50,635 nt of DNA from Rhizobium sp. Q54. Its GTDB lineage: Bacteria > Pseudomonadota > Alphaproteobacteria > ATCC43930 > CGMCC-115725. Below are positions 33,847-41,958 of this stretch, piece by piece (positions within the stretch are counted from its first letter, which is position 1; every line of letters begins with the position of its first letter). The notes under the pieces are model-generated. The model was given only the letters and a program-made list of their open reading frames with translations. It was not told the origin of the DNA and made no database searches. The DNA lies in NCBI GenBank assembly GCA_945861155.1, contig CAMATN010000021.1, positions 1 through 50,635 on the forward strand, given 5' to 3'. The position numbers and the translations under genes were made by a program.

Positions 33847-33879
33847 CCTAACGCGCCCTGACCTAACGCGCCGTGACTG
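33841..33879. repeat. Tandem 15-bp repeat at the convergent stop codons
   Basis: GCGCCGTGACCTAAC is followed by GCGCCCTGACCTAAC and then by the start of a third copy, GCGCCGTGAC. The repeat carries the stop codons of the CoA-transferase (plus) and of the small exported protein (minus). Confidence 0.8.
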
Positions 33880-34216
33880 GGCAACTCGGCGCGTCGGGCA
33901 TGAACGAGTAGTGGCTCGTCGCGCAGGTCGTCTGGCATGCTTCCACGCTCGACAGGCAGCTGATGTTGCGCCGGCTGCGGTCGGCAATGCACTGGCACAG
34001 CCCAATAGTCGTCCGCGGTACGGCGACCGGTGCGGCAAGCCGGGGCGGTGTCGCGGGGGTTGCGGGCGGCCGCTGCACCCGGACCGGCCGGGCGTCCTGG
34101 GCCGCGGCCACACCCAGGCCGCCGGCGCCCAGCAACAGGCACGCGATCGGCAACAGAACCAGCAAGGCGCGCCGTACTCCGGCCGGGCGCTGCGCGTGGC
34201 GCCGCGTCCCTGTCAT
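33863..34216 (-). CDS. Small exported Cys-containing protein of unknown function
   Basis: The 117-aa protein has a basic N-region and a hydrophobic segment (LLVLLPIACLLLGAGGLGVAAAQ), so it is probably exported, with cleavage near AAA-QD. The mature part has a Pro-rich stretch (PPATPATPPR) then a Cys cluster, LCQCIADRSRRNISCLSSVEACQTTCATS, with a last Cys near the C-terminus. The six mature cysteines suggest disulphides. No family is recognised. The ATG at 34216 and the stop at 33863 fit the coding composition. It converges on the CoA-transferase and follows the dioxygenase in the same direction. Confidence 0.65.
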   Translation of the reverse strand: MTGTRRHAQRPAGVRRALLVLLPIACLLLGAGGLGVAAAQDARPVRVQRPPATPATPPRLAAPVAVPRTTIGLCQCIADRSRRNISCLSSVEACQTTCATSHYSFMPDAPSCPVTAR

Positions 34217-34247
34217 CGCCCGCCCCCTCTGATGTCGTGCTAACGGG

Positions 34248-35087
34248 CTAATTCGGATAGACGATCGTGCGCAGCATGATACGCCGCTCCTGCGGGTGGT
34301 AATCGCCGGCGCCGCGGTGCATCGTCGCGCGTTCGTCCCAAATCAGCAAATCGCCGACCTGCCAGGAGTGGTAATAGACAAACCGCTCCTGGGTCGAGTG
34401 CGCCGCCAGTTCCTCAATCAATTCCCACGCGGCTTGGCGCCCGACGCCGACAAAACCGTGCGTGTGCATCGGATTGACGAACAGGATCGGGCGGCCGTTG
34501 ACCGGGTGCGGGACGACTGCCGGGCGCGGCAGCTCGCTATACGGTCTTTCGGTCGCACCCTTGTCATCGCCATACAGGCGTTCGCCAGCCGGGCCGGAGC
34601 TGCGGCCGTGCAAACCCACCAGTCCCGCCAGGCGCTCCTTCATCGCCGCGGGCAATGCCGCGTAGGCGGCCTGCATATGGGCGAACATCGTGCCGCCTTT
34701 CGATGCGGGCACCTCAAGCGCGTGCAGCATCGCGAGAAGTGGCAATTCCTCCTCGTAGGTCGAATCGGTATGCCAATCGGTGGCGCGCTTGACGCCGTAC
34801 CAGTCGACCCTGCCATCCTCTTCGACATTGGTCAGCCATGACACTTCCGGATGCTCCGGATGGCGGTATTTGACGAGTGCATGCTTGCGCGGCACGCCGA
34901 AGCGGCGTCCGAACGCGGCAATGTCCGCGGCGCCGAGCTTCTGATCGCGGAATACGAGGACCGGATGCTCGGCAAAGGCGTTGCCGATCCAGGCGAAGGT
35001 CTCGTCGTCGAGCCGCGACAAATCCACCCCGAGCGCTTCGGTGCCGAGCGCTTCGCCGAGCGGGCGCAGTTGCGGTGAACCGAGCAT
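34248..35087 (-). CDS. TauD/TfdA-family Fe(II)/2-oxoglutarate dioxygenase
   Basis: The 279-aa protein has the facial triad WHTDST (His106, Asp108) and distal His257 in TMHRGAGDY, with Arg269/Arg273 placed to bind 2-oxoglutarate. Other family features are HPVLVFRDQKL, FGRRFGVPRKH, GGTMFAHMQAAYAALP and FVNPMHTHGFVG. Family members hydroxylate sulphonates, aryloxyalkanoates or related compounds, and the substrate here is unknown. The ATG at 35087 has GGGAGG 5-6 nt upstream. Longer versions reaching 35231 add unrelated residues. Confidence 0.9.
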   Translation of the reverse strand: MLGSPQLRPLGEALGTEALGVDLSRLDDETFAWIGNAFAEHPVLVFRDQKLGAADIAAFGRRFGVPRKHALVKYRHPEHPEVSWLTNVEEDGRVDWYGVKRATDWHTDSTYEEELPLLAMLHALEVPASKGGTMFAHMQAAYAALPAAMKERLAGLVGLHGRSSGPAGERLYGDDKGATERPYSELPRPAVVPHPVNGRPILFVNPMHTHGFVGVGRQAAWELIEELAAHSTQERFVYYHSWQVGDLLIWDERATMHRGAGDYHPQERRIMLRTIVYPN

Positions 35088-35320
35088 GCCAACCTCCCAT
35101 CGTGCCGCGTAGCGGGCTTTTACGGCCCGCCGCTTACTATGGTCTGGATCGGCCGACCGCTGCAATGATCCATGGAGCACCCCCAACGGAGCCCTCATGG
35201 AGCACCGCTCGGATGGTGCGCCCGCGGCCATATGGTAGATTAGCCCGGTTGCGCGTTAGCATTTTATCAACCGTGTTTTGCCACATTCGGCCGACGCGCA
35301 AACCCGGAAAGGGACCCGTC

Positions 35321-36778
35321 ATGCAACTCGGAGATATGCTCGTCGCGCGAGGGCTGGTGAGCCAGGCCGACGTCGAAGCCGCGCTCGACCGCCAGGTGAA
35401 GGATGGCGGGCGATTGGGGGAAAATCTCGTTGCGATGGGGCTGGTCACGGCCGATCAGATCGCGGCTGCGGTCAACAGCGCGCCGGCGATCCCGACGGAC
35501 CTGGCGGAGAGCGGCATCTCCGAGCGCAATCTGTTGTACCTGATGCTGAAATTCATGCACGTCGAAGGCTGCGAGACGGTGCTGGACTTGGCCAACCGGA
35601 TGAAACTGCCGCGCCGCCTGATCCAGCAGCTGATCCAGGACGCGATCCAACAGCGATATCTCGGGGCGACCGGCGCAACCAGCGATCTCGCGCTGTCGAC
35701 CCATTACGCAATGACCGAACCCGGCCGCGTCGCGGCCAAGGAGGCGCTCGACCAGAACCTTTATATCGGGCCGGCGCCGGTATCGCTGGTCGCCTACCGC
35801 GAGCAGATCGAAAAACAGCGCATAACCAACGAGATGGTAGACGAGAAGACACTGCGCGACGGCTTCGCCGGACTGGTCGTGCCGGAGCACATGTTCCGCC
35901 GGCTGCTGCCGGCGATCAATGCCGGGCGCAGCGTCCTCTTGTACGGCCCGCCGGGCAACGGCAAGACGACGCTGTCGACGCGCATCGCGGGTCTCTTCAA
36001 GGACCCGGTCTATGTCCCCTATGCGTTCGAGGTCGGCGGCCAAATCATCAAGGTCTTCGACTCCCAGATCCACCAGCCCCGCCAGCAGGAGATTCAGGCG
36101 CATACCTCGACCGCGCTCGGGCTGCAGCGCGAGACGCACGACCAGCGCTGGGTCGCCTGTTCCCGGCCGGTGGTGATGGCCGGCGGCGAGATGACCTTGG
36201 AGATGCTCGATCTGCAATGGAATACGGAAGCCCGCTTTTACGACGCGCCGCTGCACGTCAAGGCGATCAACGGCATGATGCTGATCGACGATTTCGGTCG
36301 GCAGAAATTCCCGCCCAACGACCTGCTCAATCGCTGGATCGTGCCGATGGAGAGCCAGGTCGATTTCATGAAGCTGAACACCGGCGCGAGCTTCACCCTG
36401 CCGTTCGATGTGCTGCTGATGTTTTCTACCAATCTGCAGCCGGCGGACCTGATGGATGCCGCGTTCCTCCGCCGCATCCAATATAAAATCAAGCTGTTTG
36501 AGCCATCGCGTGAGGAATATCATCAGATATTTGTTGCGGTGGCCAAATCACGCGGGCTGGCATTCGATCAGGACGTCTTCGATTATGTGGTGGGGATGTT
36601 GGTTCCGTTTGGCCTCGCATATTATCAGCCGAGATTTATCTGCGATCATGTGCTCGAAGCCTGTAAATCTTTCAAGCTCGCGCCGCAACTGACGAAAGAG
36701 CTGGTCGCTGAGGCGCTGGCCAATCTTTACGTCGATATCGAGGATGCGCGCGGCGCCGAAACCGTCGCGGCGGAGTAA
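35321..36778 (+). CDS. AAA+ ATPase with N-terminal GspE/PilB (MshEN-like) domain
   Basis: The 485-aa protein has a composite layout. Residues 1-50 (LGDMLVARGLVSQADVEAAL, RLGENLVAMGLVTADQIAAA) match the MshEN/T2SSE_N module of GspE and PilB, which in some ATPases binds c-di-GMP. Residues 65-140 look like a winged helix. An AAA+ module follows, with Walker A GPPGNGKT (209-216), Walker B-like MMLIDDFG (319-326), sensor 1 LLMFSTN (365-371) and LRRI at 383. The catalytic domain is not of the secretion-ATPase type. The ATG at 35321 has GGAAAGGGA upstream. It stands alone with no partner gene. Homologues are known only as uncharacterised ATPases to my knowledge. Confidence 0.8.
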   Translation: MQLGDMLVARGLVSQADVEAALDRQVKDGGRLGENLVAMGLVTADQIAAAVNSAPAIPTDLAESGISERNLLYLMLKFMHVEGCETVLDLANRMKLPRRLIQQLIQDAIQQRYLGATGATSDLALSTHYAMTEPGRVAAKEALDQNLYIGPAPVSLVAYREQIEKQRITNEMVDEKTLRDGFAGLVVPEHMFRRLLPAINAGRSVLLYGPPGNGKTTLSTRIAGLFKDPVYVPYAFEVGGQIIKVFDSQIHQPRQQEIQAHTSTALGLQRETHDQRWVACSRPVVMAGGEMTLEMLDLQWNTEARFYDAPLHVKAINGMMLIDDFGRQKFPPNDLLNRWIVPMESQVDFMKLNTGASFTLPFDVLLMFSTNLQPADLMDAAFLRRIQYKIKLFEPSREEYHQIFVAVAKSRGLAFDQDVFDYVVGMLVPFGLAYYQPRFICDHVLEACKSFKLAPQLTKELVAEALANLYVDIEDARGAETVAAE

Positions 36779-36845
36779 CGATAAACCGGGAGCGGCGGCT
36801 CGATCCTGCATGGGCGTGAATCGGCCTTCGGCTGGATCAGCGATG

Positions 36846-36958
36846 TGCGTCCTTCGAGACGCCCGCGTTGCGGGCTCCTCAGGATGAGGTTCTTTCTTAA
36901 TGCGATCAAAGACATACCCTCATCCTGAGGAGACGCGAAGCGCCGTCTCGAAGGACGC
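36846..36958. repeat. CGTCCTTCGAGACG...CGTCTCGAAGGACG repeat, copy 1
   Basis: GTCCTTCGAGACG at the left pairs with CGTCTCGAAGGAC at the right, with a second nested pair CCTCAGGATGAGG and CCTCATCCTGAGG. The centre reads TTCTTTCTTAATGCGATCAA. It is nearly identical to 39548-39658 and related to 41728-41846, and it fills the gap between the AAA+ gene and bdhA. Confidence 0.92.
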
Positions 36959-37009
36959 GGGATCGTGTTGCAGCCGGTCTTTTGCGGTTCGCTGGGATTG
37001 ATTGCGGCG

Positions 37010-37792
37010 CTATTGCGCAACCCAGCCGCCGTCGATCGACAAAGCCGCGCCGGTGATCGTCGATGCTGCGTCGCCGCACAGGAAGACCGCGAGCGCGCCG
37101 ATCTTCTCCGGGGTCGTGTAGTCGAGCATCGGCTGCTTCTCGCGCACCAGATCGTCGCGCGCTTGGCCGACCGGAATGCCCAGGGCCTGGGCGCGCGCCT
37201 CGATCTGCTGCTCGACGAGCGCGGTCAACACCCAGCCCGGGCAGATCGCGTTGCAGGTGATGCCCTGATTGGCGGTTTCGATCGCGGTGACCTTGGTCAG
37301 CCCGACGAGGCCGTGCTTGGCGCTGACATAGGCGGCCTTCTCGCCGCTGGCGACGAGACCGTGGGCCGAGGCGATATTGATGATGCGCCCCCATTTTCGT
37401 GCGATCATCAGCGGCAGCGCCGCCTTCGCGGTGTGAAATGCGGCCGACAAATTGATCGCGATCACCGAATCCCAGCGTTCTTCGGGGAAATCGACGATGC
37501 GCGCGACATGCTGGATGCCGGCGTTGTTGACGAGGATGTCGACGCCGCCGAAGCGCTCGGCCGCCGCGGCGACGAGGGCGCGGATCTCGGCCGGCTTTGC
37601 CATGTCGGCCGCGACGTAGGCGACGCGCACGCCATGCCTCTCGGCAAGCCCGGCGCGTTGGTGCTCGATCGCCGCGAGGTCGCCAAAGCCGTTCAGCACG
37701 ATGTCGCAGCCCTCGGCGGCGAGGGCGCTCGCGATGCCAAGCCCGATCCCGCTGGTCGAGCCGGTGACGATCGCGCACTTGCCGTTCAACAT
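37010..37792 (-). CDS. bdhA: 3-hydroxybutyrate dehydrogenase
   Basis: This NAD-dependent short-chain dehydrogenase interconverts D-3-hydroxybutyrate and acetoacetate in polyhydroxybutyrate turnover. The 260-aa protein has the nucleotide-binding TGSTSGIGLGIA, then NNAGIQHVARIVDFPEERWD, which is diagnostic of the family. The catalytic Ser-Tyr-Lys occurs in IASAHGLVAS and YVSAKHGLVGLTK, with NAICPGWVLTALVEQQI and the closing GAALSIDGGWVAQ. The ATG at 37792 is the normal start. It follows the ABC-2 permease gene by 23 bp on the same strand. Confidence 0.95.
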   Translation of the reverse strand: MLNGKCAIVTGSTSGIGLGIASALAAEGCDIVLNGFGDLAAIEHQRAGLAERHGVRVAYVAADMAKPAEIRALVAAAAERFGGVDILVNNAGIQHVARIVDFPEERWDSVIAINLSAAFHTAKAALPLMIARKWGRIINIASAHGLVASGEKAAYVSAKHGLVGLTKVTAIETANQGITCNAICPGWVLTALVEQQIEARAQALGIPVGQARDDLVREKQPMLDYTTPEKIGALAVFLCGDAASTITGAALSIDGGWVAQ

Positions 37793-37815
37793 GAACCCTC
37801 CGGGGAGCCGGGTCT

Positions 37816-38646
37816 CTATTCGCCCATCTGCAACAGCGCGCCGCGGCGCCTGGCATCGTGAAAGGCGATAAAGAAGATGACCGCGCCGATCACCAGATAG
37901 ACGACATCGAGCGCCAGCGCGGCGAGGAAATAATCGGTGCGGAAATGATTGTCGATCAGGACCGCGCGCATGCCTTCGAAAACATAGGTCGAGGGCAACG
38001 CCCAGGCGAAGGGCTGGAGCCAGCCGGGCAGGGTCGTCACGGGATAATAAACGCAACTGAGCGGGGCGAGCGCGAAGATCACGGTCCAGGCCAGGCCCTC
38101 GGCGCCCATGCCGTGGCGCAGGATGCCGCCGCAGATCGCCAGGCCAAGCGCCCACCCCATCATCAGCAGCACGACGAGAAAGGCAATGAGCGGCAGCCCC
38201 ATGTCGAAGATCGAATAATGATAGAGCGGGATCGCCAGCAGCATCGCCGGCACGATCCCGATCGTGACCCGGATGACGCTCATCGCCAGCAGCGAGATCA
38301 GCCATTCGTAGGGCCGCAACGGGGTCACGAAGAGCTGGCCGAGGTTGCGCGACCACATCTCATCGAGAAACGACATCGACAGCCCGAGCTGGCTGCGGAA
38401 CAAGAGATCCCACAGCATCACCGCCGCGAGCAGCACGCCGAAGGCGCGCGCGATATAGCTGCTGTTTTCGGCGAGGAACTGGCTCATGAAGCCCCAGATC
38501 AGCATCTGCAGGGTCGGCCAATACAACAGCTCGATCGTCCGCGGCCACGAGCTGCGCAAGATGTACAGATAGCGCAACAGCATCGCCCAGACCCGCGCCG
38601 GCGAGAAAGGCGCCTCGCCCCGCTGTCGGATCATTCGCCCGGTCAT
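37816..38646 (-). CDS. ABC-2 type exporter permease
   Basis: The 276-aa inner-membrane protein has about six hydrophobic segments and the ABC-2 permease pattern, including FRSQLGLSMSFLDEMWSRNLGQLFVTPLRPYEWL, ALGLAICGGILRHGMGAEGLAW and SCVYYPVTTLPGWLQPFAWALPSTYVFEGMR. These are typical of NodJ/DrrB-like exporters. The ATG at 38646 overlaps the stop of the ATPase gene. The exported substrate is unknown. Confidence 0.88.
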   Translation of the reverse strand: MTGRMIRQRGEAPFSPARVWAMLLRYLYILRSSWPRTIELLYWPTLQMLIWGFMSQFLAENSSYIARAFGVLLAAVMLWDLLFRSQLGLSMSFLDEMWSRNLGQLFVTPLRPYEWLISLLAMSVIRVTIGIVPAMLLAIPLYHYSIFDMGLPLIAFLVVLLMMGWALGLAICGGILRHGMGAEGLAWTVIFALAPLSCVYYPVTTLPGWLQPFAWALPSTYVFEGMRAVLIDNHFRTDYFLAALALDVVYLVIGAVIFFIAFHDARRRGALLQMGE

Positions 38647-39395
38647 AGCGCCGGCTCCAGCGTTGCCGTTGTGCCGCGCGCGATGTGCAGAAACACCTCT
38701 TCGAGATTGGCGCGGCCGTAGCGGTCGATCAGCTCGTCCGGGCTGCCGCGGTCGACGATGTGTCCCTCCTTCATCATCATGACCTGCGAGCACATGCGCT
38801 CGACTTCGGCCATGTTGTGCGAGGCCAACAGGATCGTCGCGCCGGTGCTGGCGCAATATTCTTCAAGGTAACCGCGCACCCAGTCGCCGGTATCCGGGTC
38901 GAGCGAGGCGGTCGGCTCGTCGAGCAGCAACAGCTCGGGCTCGTTCAGCAGCGCTTTGGCCAGCGCCACCCGGGTCTTCTGCCCGGCCGACAATTTGCCG
39001 GCAGGGCGATCGAGCAGCGTCTCGATCTGCAAATCGCGGGCAAGCAGCTCGATGCGTTCGCCGCGCCGCGGCAACCCGTAGAGCCGTCCGTAGATCTGCA
39101 AATTCTGCCGCACGGTCAATCGGTGCGGCAGGTCGACATAGGGCGAGGAGAAGTTCATCCGCGGCAGCACCCGATAGCGGTGCCGCAGCACGTCTTCGCC
39201 AAAGACATGGACCCGCCCCGAACTCGGCAGCAGTAGACCCAAAAGGATCGACAGCGTCGTGGTCTTGCCGGCGCCGTTGCCGCCGAGCAGGGCCGCGGTG
39301 ACGCCGCGCTCGACGGCGAAGCCGATGTCGTCGACCGCGACGGTGCCGCCATACCGCTTGACGAGATGGTCGACCAGGATGACGGGCTCGGGCAT
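38643..39395 (-). CDS. ABC exporter ATP-binding protein
   Basis: The 250-aa ABC ATPase partners the downstream ABC-2 permease. It has Walker A GGNGAGKTT, signature LSAGQKTRVALAKAL, Walker B LLLLDEPTASLDPDTG and switch His in LLASHNMAEVERM. The ATG at 39395 is chosen since family homology begins at MPEPVILVDHLVKRYGG. An ATG at 39413 would add six residues. Its stop overlaps the permease start, so the two subunits are translationally coupled. Confidence 0.9.
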   Translation of the reverse strand: MPEPVILVDHLVKRYGGTVAVDDIGFAVERGVTAALLGGNGAGKTTTLSILLGLLLPSSGRVHVFGEDVLRHRYRVLPRMNFSSPYVDLPHRLTVRQNLQIYGRLYGLPRRGERIELLARDLQIETLLDRPAGKLSAGQKTRVALAKALLNEPELLLLDEPTASLDPDTGDWVRGYLEEYCASTGATILLASHNMAEVERMCSQVMMMKEGHIVDRGSPDELIDRYGRANLEEVFLHIARGTTATLEPAL

Positions 39396-39547
39396 CGCCC
39401 CTATATGCCCCATTACCGGCGGATCAACCAGTAGACCCCCCGGCATTTAGGCGCATTGGTGGCATGAGCAGGAGCAGCTGAACTGCCCGGCGGGAAGAAG
39501 CCCCGAGAGCTTGCGAACCGAGTGGCGGTGGCTCGGACCAACTTGGT

Positions 39548-39658
39548 GCGTCCTTCGAGACGCCCGCTCGGCGGGCTCCTCAGGATGAGGTTCTTTCTTA
39601 ATGCCATCAAAGACATATCCTCATCCTGAGAGGCGCGAAGCGCCGTCTCGAAGGACGT
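39548..39658. repeat. CGTCCTTCGAGACG...CGTCTCGAAGGACG repeat, copy 2
   Basis: This is a near-identical copy of 36846-36958, including the centre TTCTTTCTTAATGCCATCAA. It ends 14 bp before the regB start, so the DNA just upstream of regB is repeat-derived. Confidence 0.92.
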
Positions 39659-39672
39659 GGGAGGAGGCCCCG

Positions 39673-41004
39673 GTGAACATCGCCAATCTGACCGCCCGGC
39701 CCGAGCCGAGGATCGCCTTCGACCGGATCAGCCTGCGCCGATTGGTGCTGATTCGCTGGGTCGCGATCGCCGGGCAGGTGGCGACCCTTGTTGTCGTGCA
39801 CTACGCGTTCGGTTTCCGGCTGCCATTGCTGCCGGCGCTCGGAGTGGTCGCGTGCTCGGTGCTGCTCAACCTCTTGATGATCGTCTACCGCCGCGCCGCG
39901 ACCCGGCTCGGCGAGCGCGAGGCCGCCTTTTTTCTCGGCTACGATCTGTTGCAGCTCGGCGTGCTGCTCTATTTGACCGGCGGGCTGGAAAACCCGTTCG
40001 CGATCCTGATCCTGGCGCCGGTGACGGTGGGGGCGACGGTTCTGTCGCTGCGCCCGGTCATCGCGCTGGCGATATTCGCCATCGCGGTCATCAGCCTGCT
40101 GGCGCTGTGGCACATGCCGTTGCCGTGGCGCGGCGAGCCGCCGGATTTTCCGCCCGAATTGGTGCTGGGCCTGTGGACGGCGCTGGTTATCGCCACAATT
40201 TTCATCGGCGGCTATGCCTGGAGCGTCGCCGAGGAAGCGCGGCGGCTACGCGATGCGGTCGCCGCGACCCAGCTTGCCCTGGCGCGCGAGCAGCGGGTCT
40301 CGGCGGTCGGCGCGCTGGCGGCGGCGGCGGCGCACGAACTCGGCAGCCCGCTGGCGACGATCCTGGTCGTCGCCAAGGAGCTGGTCCACGATCTGCCCGC
40401 CGATTCGCCCTACCGCGAGGACGCCCTGCTGCTGCTGAGCCAATCCGAGCGCTGCCGCGAGATTCTCGCGCAGCTGGCCCGTCACCCCGACGATGAGGGC
40501 GCCTCGCCCTATACGCGGTTGCCGATCTCGGCCCTGGTCGAAGCCTCCGGCGCGCTGTATCGCGACCCGCGCGTCCGGCTGATCTTCGCGACGACGGGCG
40601 AAGTCGCGACCGAGGAGCCGCTGGTCCGCCGCAGCCCGGAGATCATGCACGGGCTCAATAATTTAATTCAGAACGCGGTGCAGTTCGCCCGGAGCGAGGT
40701 CAGCGTCACGATCCATTGGGACAGGTCCGATGTCACGGTCGAGATCGCCGATGACGGGCCCGGCTTTCCGGCGCATCTTCTCGGCCGGCTCGGCGAGCCG
40801 TATCTGTCGACCCGGGCCGGCGCCTCGAACCATATGGGGCTCGGCATCTTCATCGCGCAAAGCCTGCTGGAACGCAGCGGCGCCGAACTGACCTTCGACA
40901 ATCTTGCCGAAGGCGGCGCGGATGTTGTCATTTCCTGGAAACGTGCCAATTTGGAGACGGTGGCGCGACCCGATGCCGCAGCGGCGCAGCTTGGGTTAGG
41001 ATAG
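39673..41004 (+). CDS. regB: Redox-sensing histidine kinase RegB (ActS/PrrB type)
   Basis: This membrane sensor kinase of the RegBA global redox system has 443 aa. Six hydrophobic segments (about 25-185) include the conserved quinone-binding motif GGLENPF (103-109). The H-box AAAAHELGSPLATI has phosphoacceptor His221, and Cys261 in ERCREIL corresponds to the redox-active Cys of RegB. The kinase domain has GLNNLIQNAVQFA and DDGPGF. The GTG at 39673 has GGAGGAGG a few bases upstream. It is followed by regA after 44 bp, with no senC between them, unlike the classical regA-senC arrangement. Confidence 0.93.
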   Translation: MNIANLTARPEPRIAFDRISLRRLVLIRWVAIAGQVATLVVVHYAFGFRLPLLPALGVVACSVLLNLLMIVYRRAATRLGEREAAFFLGYDLLQLGVLLYLTGGLENPFAILILAPVTVGATVLSLRPVIALAIFAIAVISLLALWHMPLPWRGEPPDFPPELVLGLWTALVIATIFIGGYAWSVAEEARRLRDAVAATQLALAREQRVSAVGALAAAAAHELGSPLATILVVAKELVHDLPADSPYREDALLLLSQSERCREILAQLARHPDDEGASPYTRLPISALVEASGALYRDPRVRLIFATTGEVATEEPLVRRSPEIMHGLNNLIQNAVQFARSEVSVTIHWDRSDVTVEIADDGPGFPAHLLGRLGEPYLSTRAGASNHMGLGIFIAQSLLERSGAELTFDNLAEGGADVVISWKRANLETVARPDAAAAQLGLG

Positions 41005-41048
41005 CTCTAATCAGGCGGGGCGCCGCCGGCAATGAGAGGCTGAACGGC

Positions 41049-41696
41049 ATGAATGCGAGCGATCGACCCCAGTGGAACTCCGGCCCAGGGAGCGCAGGCC
41101 CCGGGACTACAGATTCGGGGCCTGCGGGTTCGGAGGCTGAGGCCCCGCCGTTGCGCGGCCTGCCCGAATCCGAGCGAACGCTGCTGATCGTCGATGACGA
41201 CGCGCCGTTGTGCCAGCGCCTCGCCCGCGCGATGGAGCGGCGCGGCTTTGTCGTATCGACCGCCGACGGGGTGGCCTCGGGTGTCGCCGCCGCGACCGCG
41301 CATCCGCCGGCGTTCGCGGTGGTCGATCTGCGGCTCGGCGACGGCAGCGGCCTCGATGTCGTCAGCGCGCTGCGCGGCGCGCGGCCGGCGGCGCGCATCG
41401 TCGTCCTGACCGGCTACGGCAACATCGCGACCGCGGTCGCCGCGGTAAAGGCCGGCGCGCTCGACTACCTGCCCAAGCCGGCCGATGCCGATGCGGTCGA
41501 ACGCGCGCTGCTTGCCAAGGAAAACGAGACGCCGGAACCACCCGAGGACCCGATGTCGGCCGATAGGGTGCGCTGGGAGCACATCCAGCGGATTTTCGAA
41601 TTGTGCGAGCGCAACGTCTCCGAGACCGCGCGCCGCCTCAAGATGCACCGCCGTACCTTGCAGCGCATCCTCAGCAAGCACGCGCCGCGGAGTTGA
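41049..41696 (+). CDS. regA: Redox response regulator RegA (ActR/PrrA type)
   Basis: RegA is the DNA-binding partner of RegB, 215 aa. The receiver domain carries LLIVDDDAPLCQRLARAMERRGF with the phosphoacceptor Asp93 in VVDLRLGDGSGLDV, then TGYGNIATAVAAVKAGALDYLPKPAD, the nearly invariant RegA segment. The C-terminal Fis-type HTH reads RNVSETARRLKMHRRTLQRIL, almost unchanged in the family. The N-terminal 40 residues are a Gly/Ser/Pro-rich extension longer than in most RegA proteins, so a later start is possible, but no good internal start was found. It typically controls carbon fixation, nitrogen, hydrogen and respiratory genes. Confidence 0.95.
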   Translation: MNASDRPQWNSGPGSAGPGTTDSGPAGSEAEAPPLRGLPESERTLLIVDDDAPLCQRLARAMERRGFVVSTADGVASGVAAATAHPPAFAVVDLRLGDGSGLDVVSALRGARPAARIVVLTGYGNIATAVAAVKAGALDYLPKPADADAVERALLAKENETPEPPEDPMSADRVRWEHIQRIFELCERNVSETARRLKMHRRTLQRILSKHAPRS

Positions 41697-41727
41697 TCCA
41701 CACGGTGTAATTTGCGGCGAGGGCGCC

Positions 41728-41846
41728 GTGCGTCCTTCGAGACCCGCCCCTGCGGGGCGCTCCTCAGGATGACGAACATTTATTTGTAATATCAATGGTC
41801 TGTCCTCATCCTGAGGAGGCCGCGAAGCGGCCGTCTCGAAGGATGC
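41728..41846. repeat. CGTCCTTCGAGAC...GTCTCGAAGGATG repeat, copy 3 (diverged)
   Basis: The arms GTCCTTCGAGAC and GTCTCGAAGGA and the nested CCTCAGGATGA/TCATCCTGAGG pair match the copies at 36846 and 39548, but the centre (ACATTTATTTGTAATATCAA) differs. It follows regA. Confidence 0.88.
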
Positions 41847-41958
41847 ACCGGCCAAGAACGATGTCTTGAGGATGTTGGCATCCCTCGACCCGCCGGCGGG
41901 CGCGCCGCGGGATGCCGCGATAAGCTCCGGCAGCTCGCGTTCGACGCGCCCCGGTGCG

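Noticed and set aside
35088-35320. N-terminal extension of the AAA+ gene or of the dioxygenase into their shared gap
   Set aside because: Both have good ribosome sites at 35321 and 35087, and the added residues show no family similarity.
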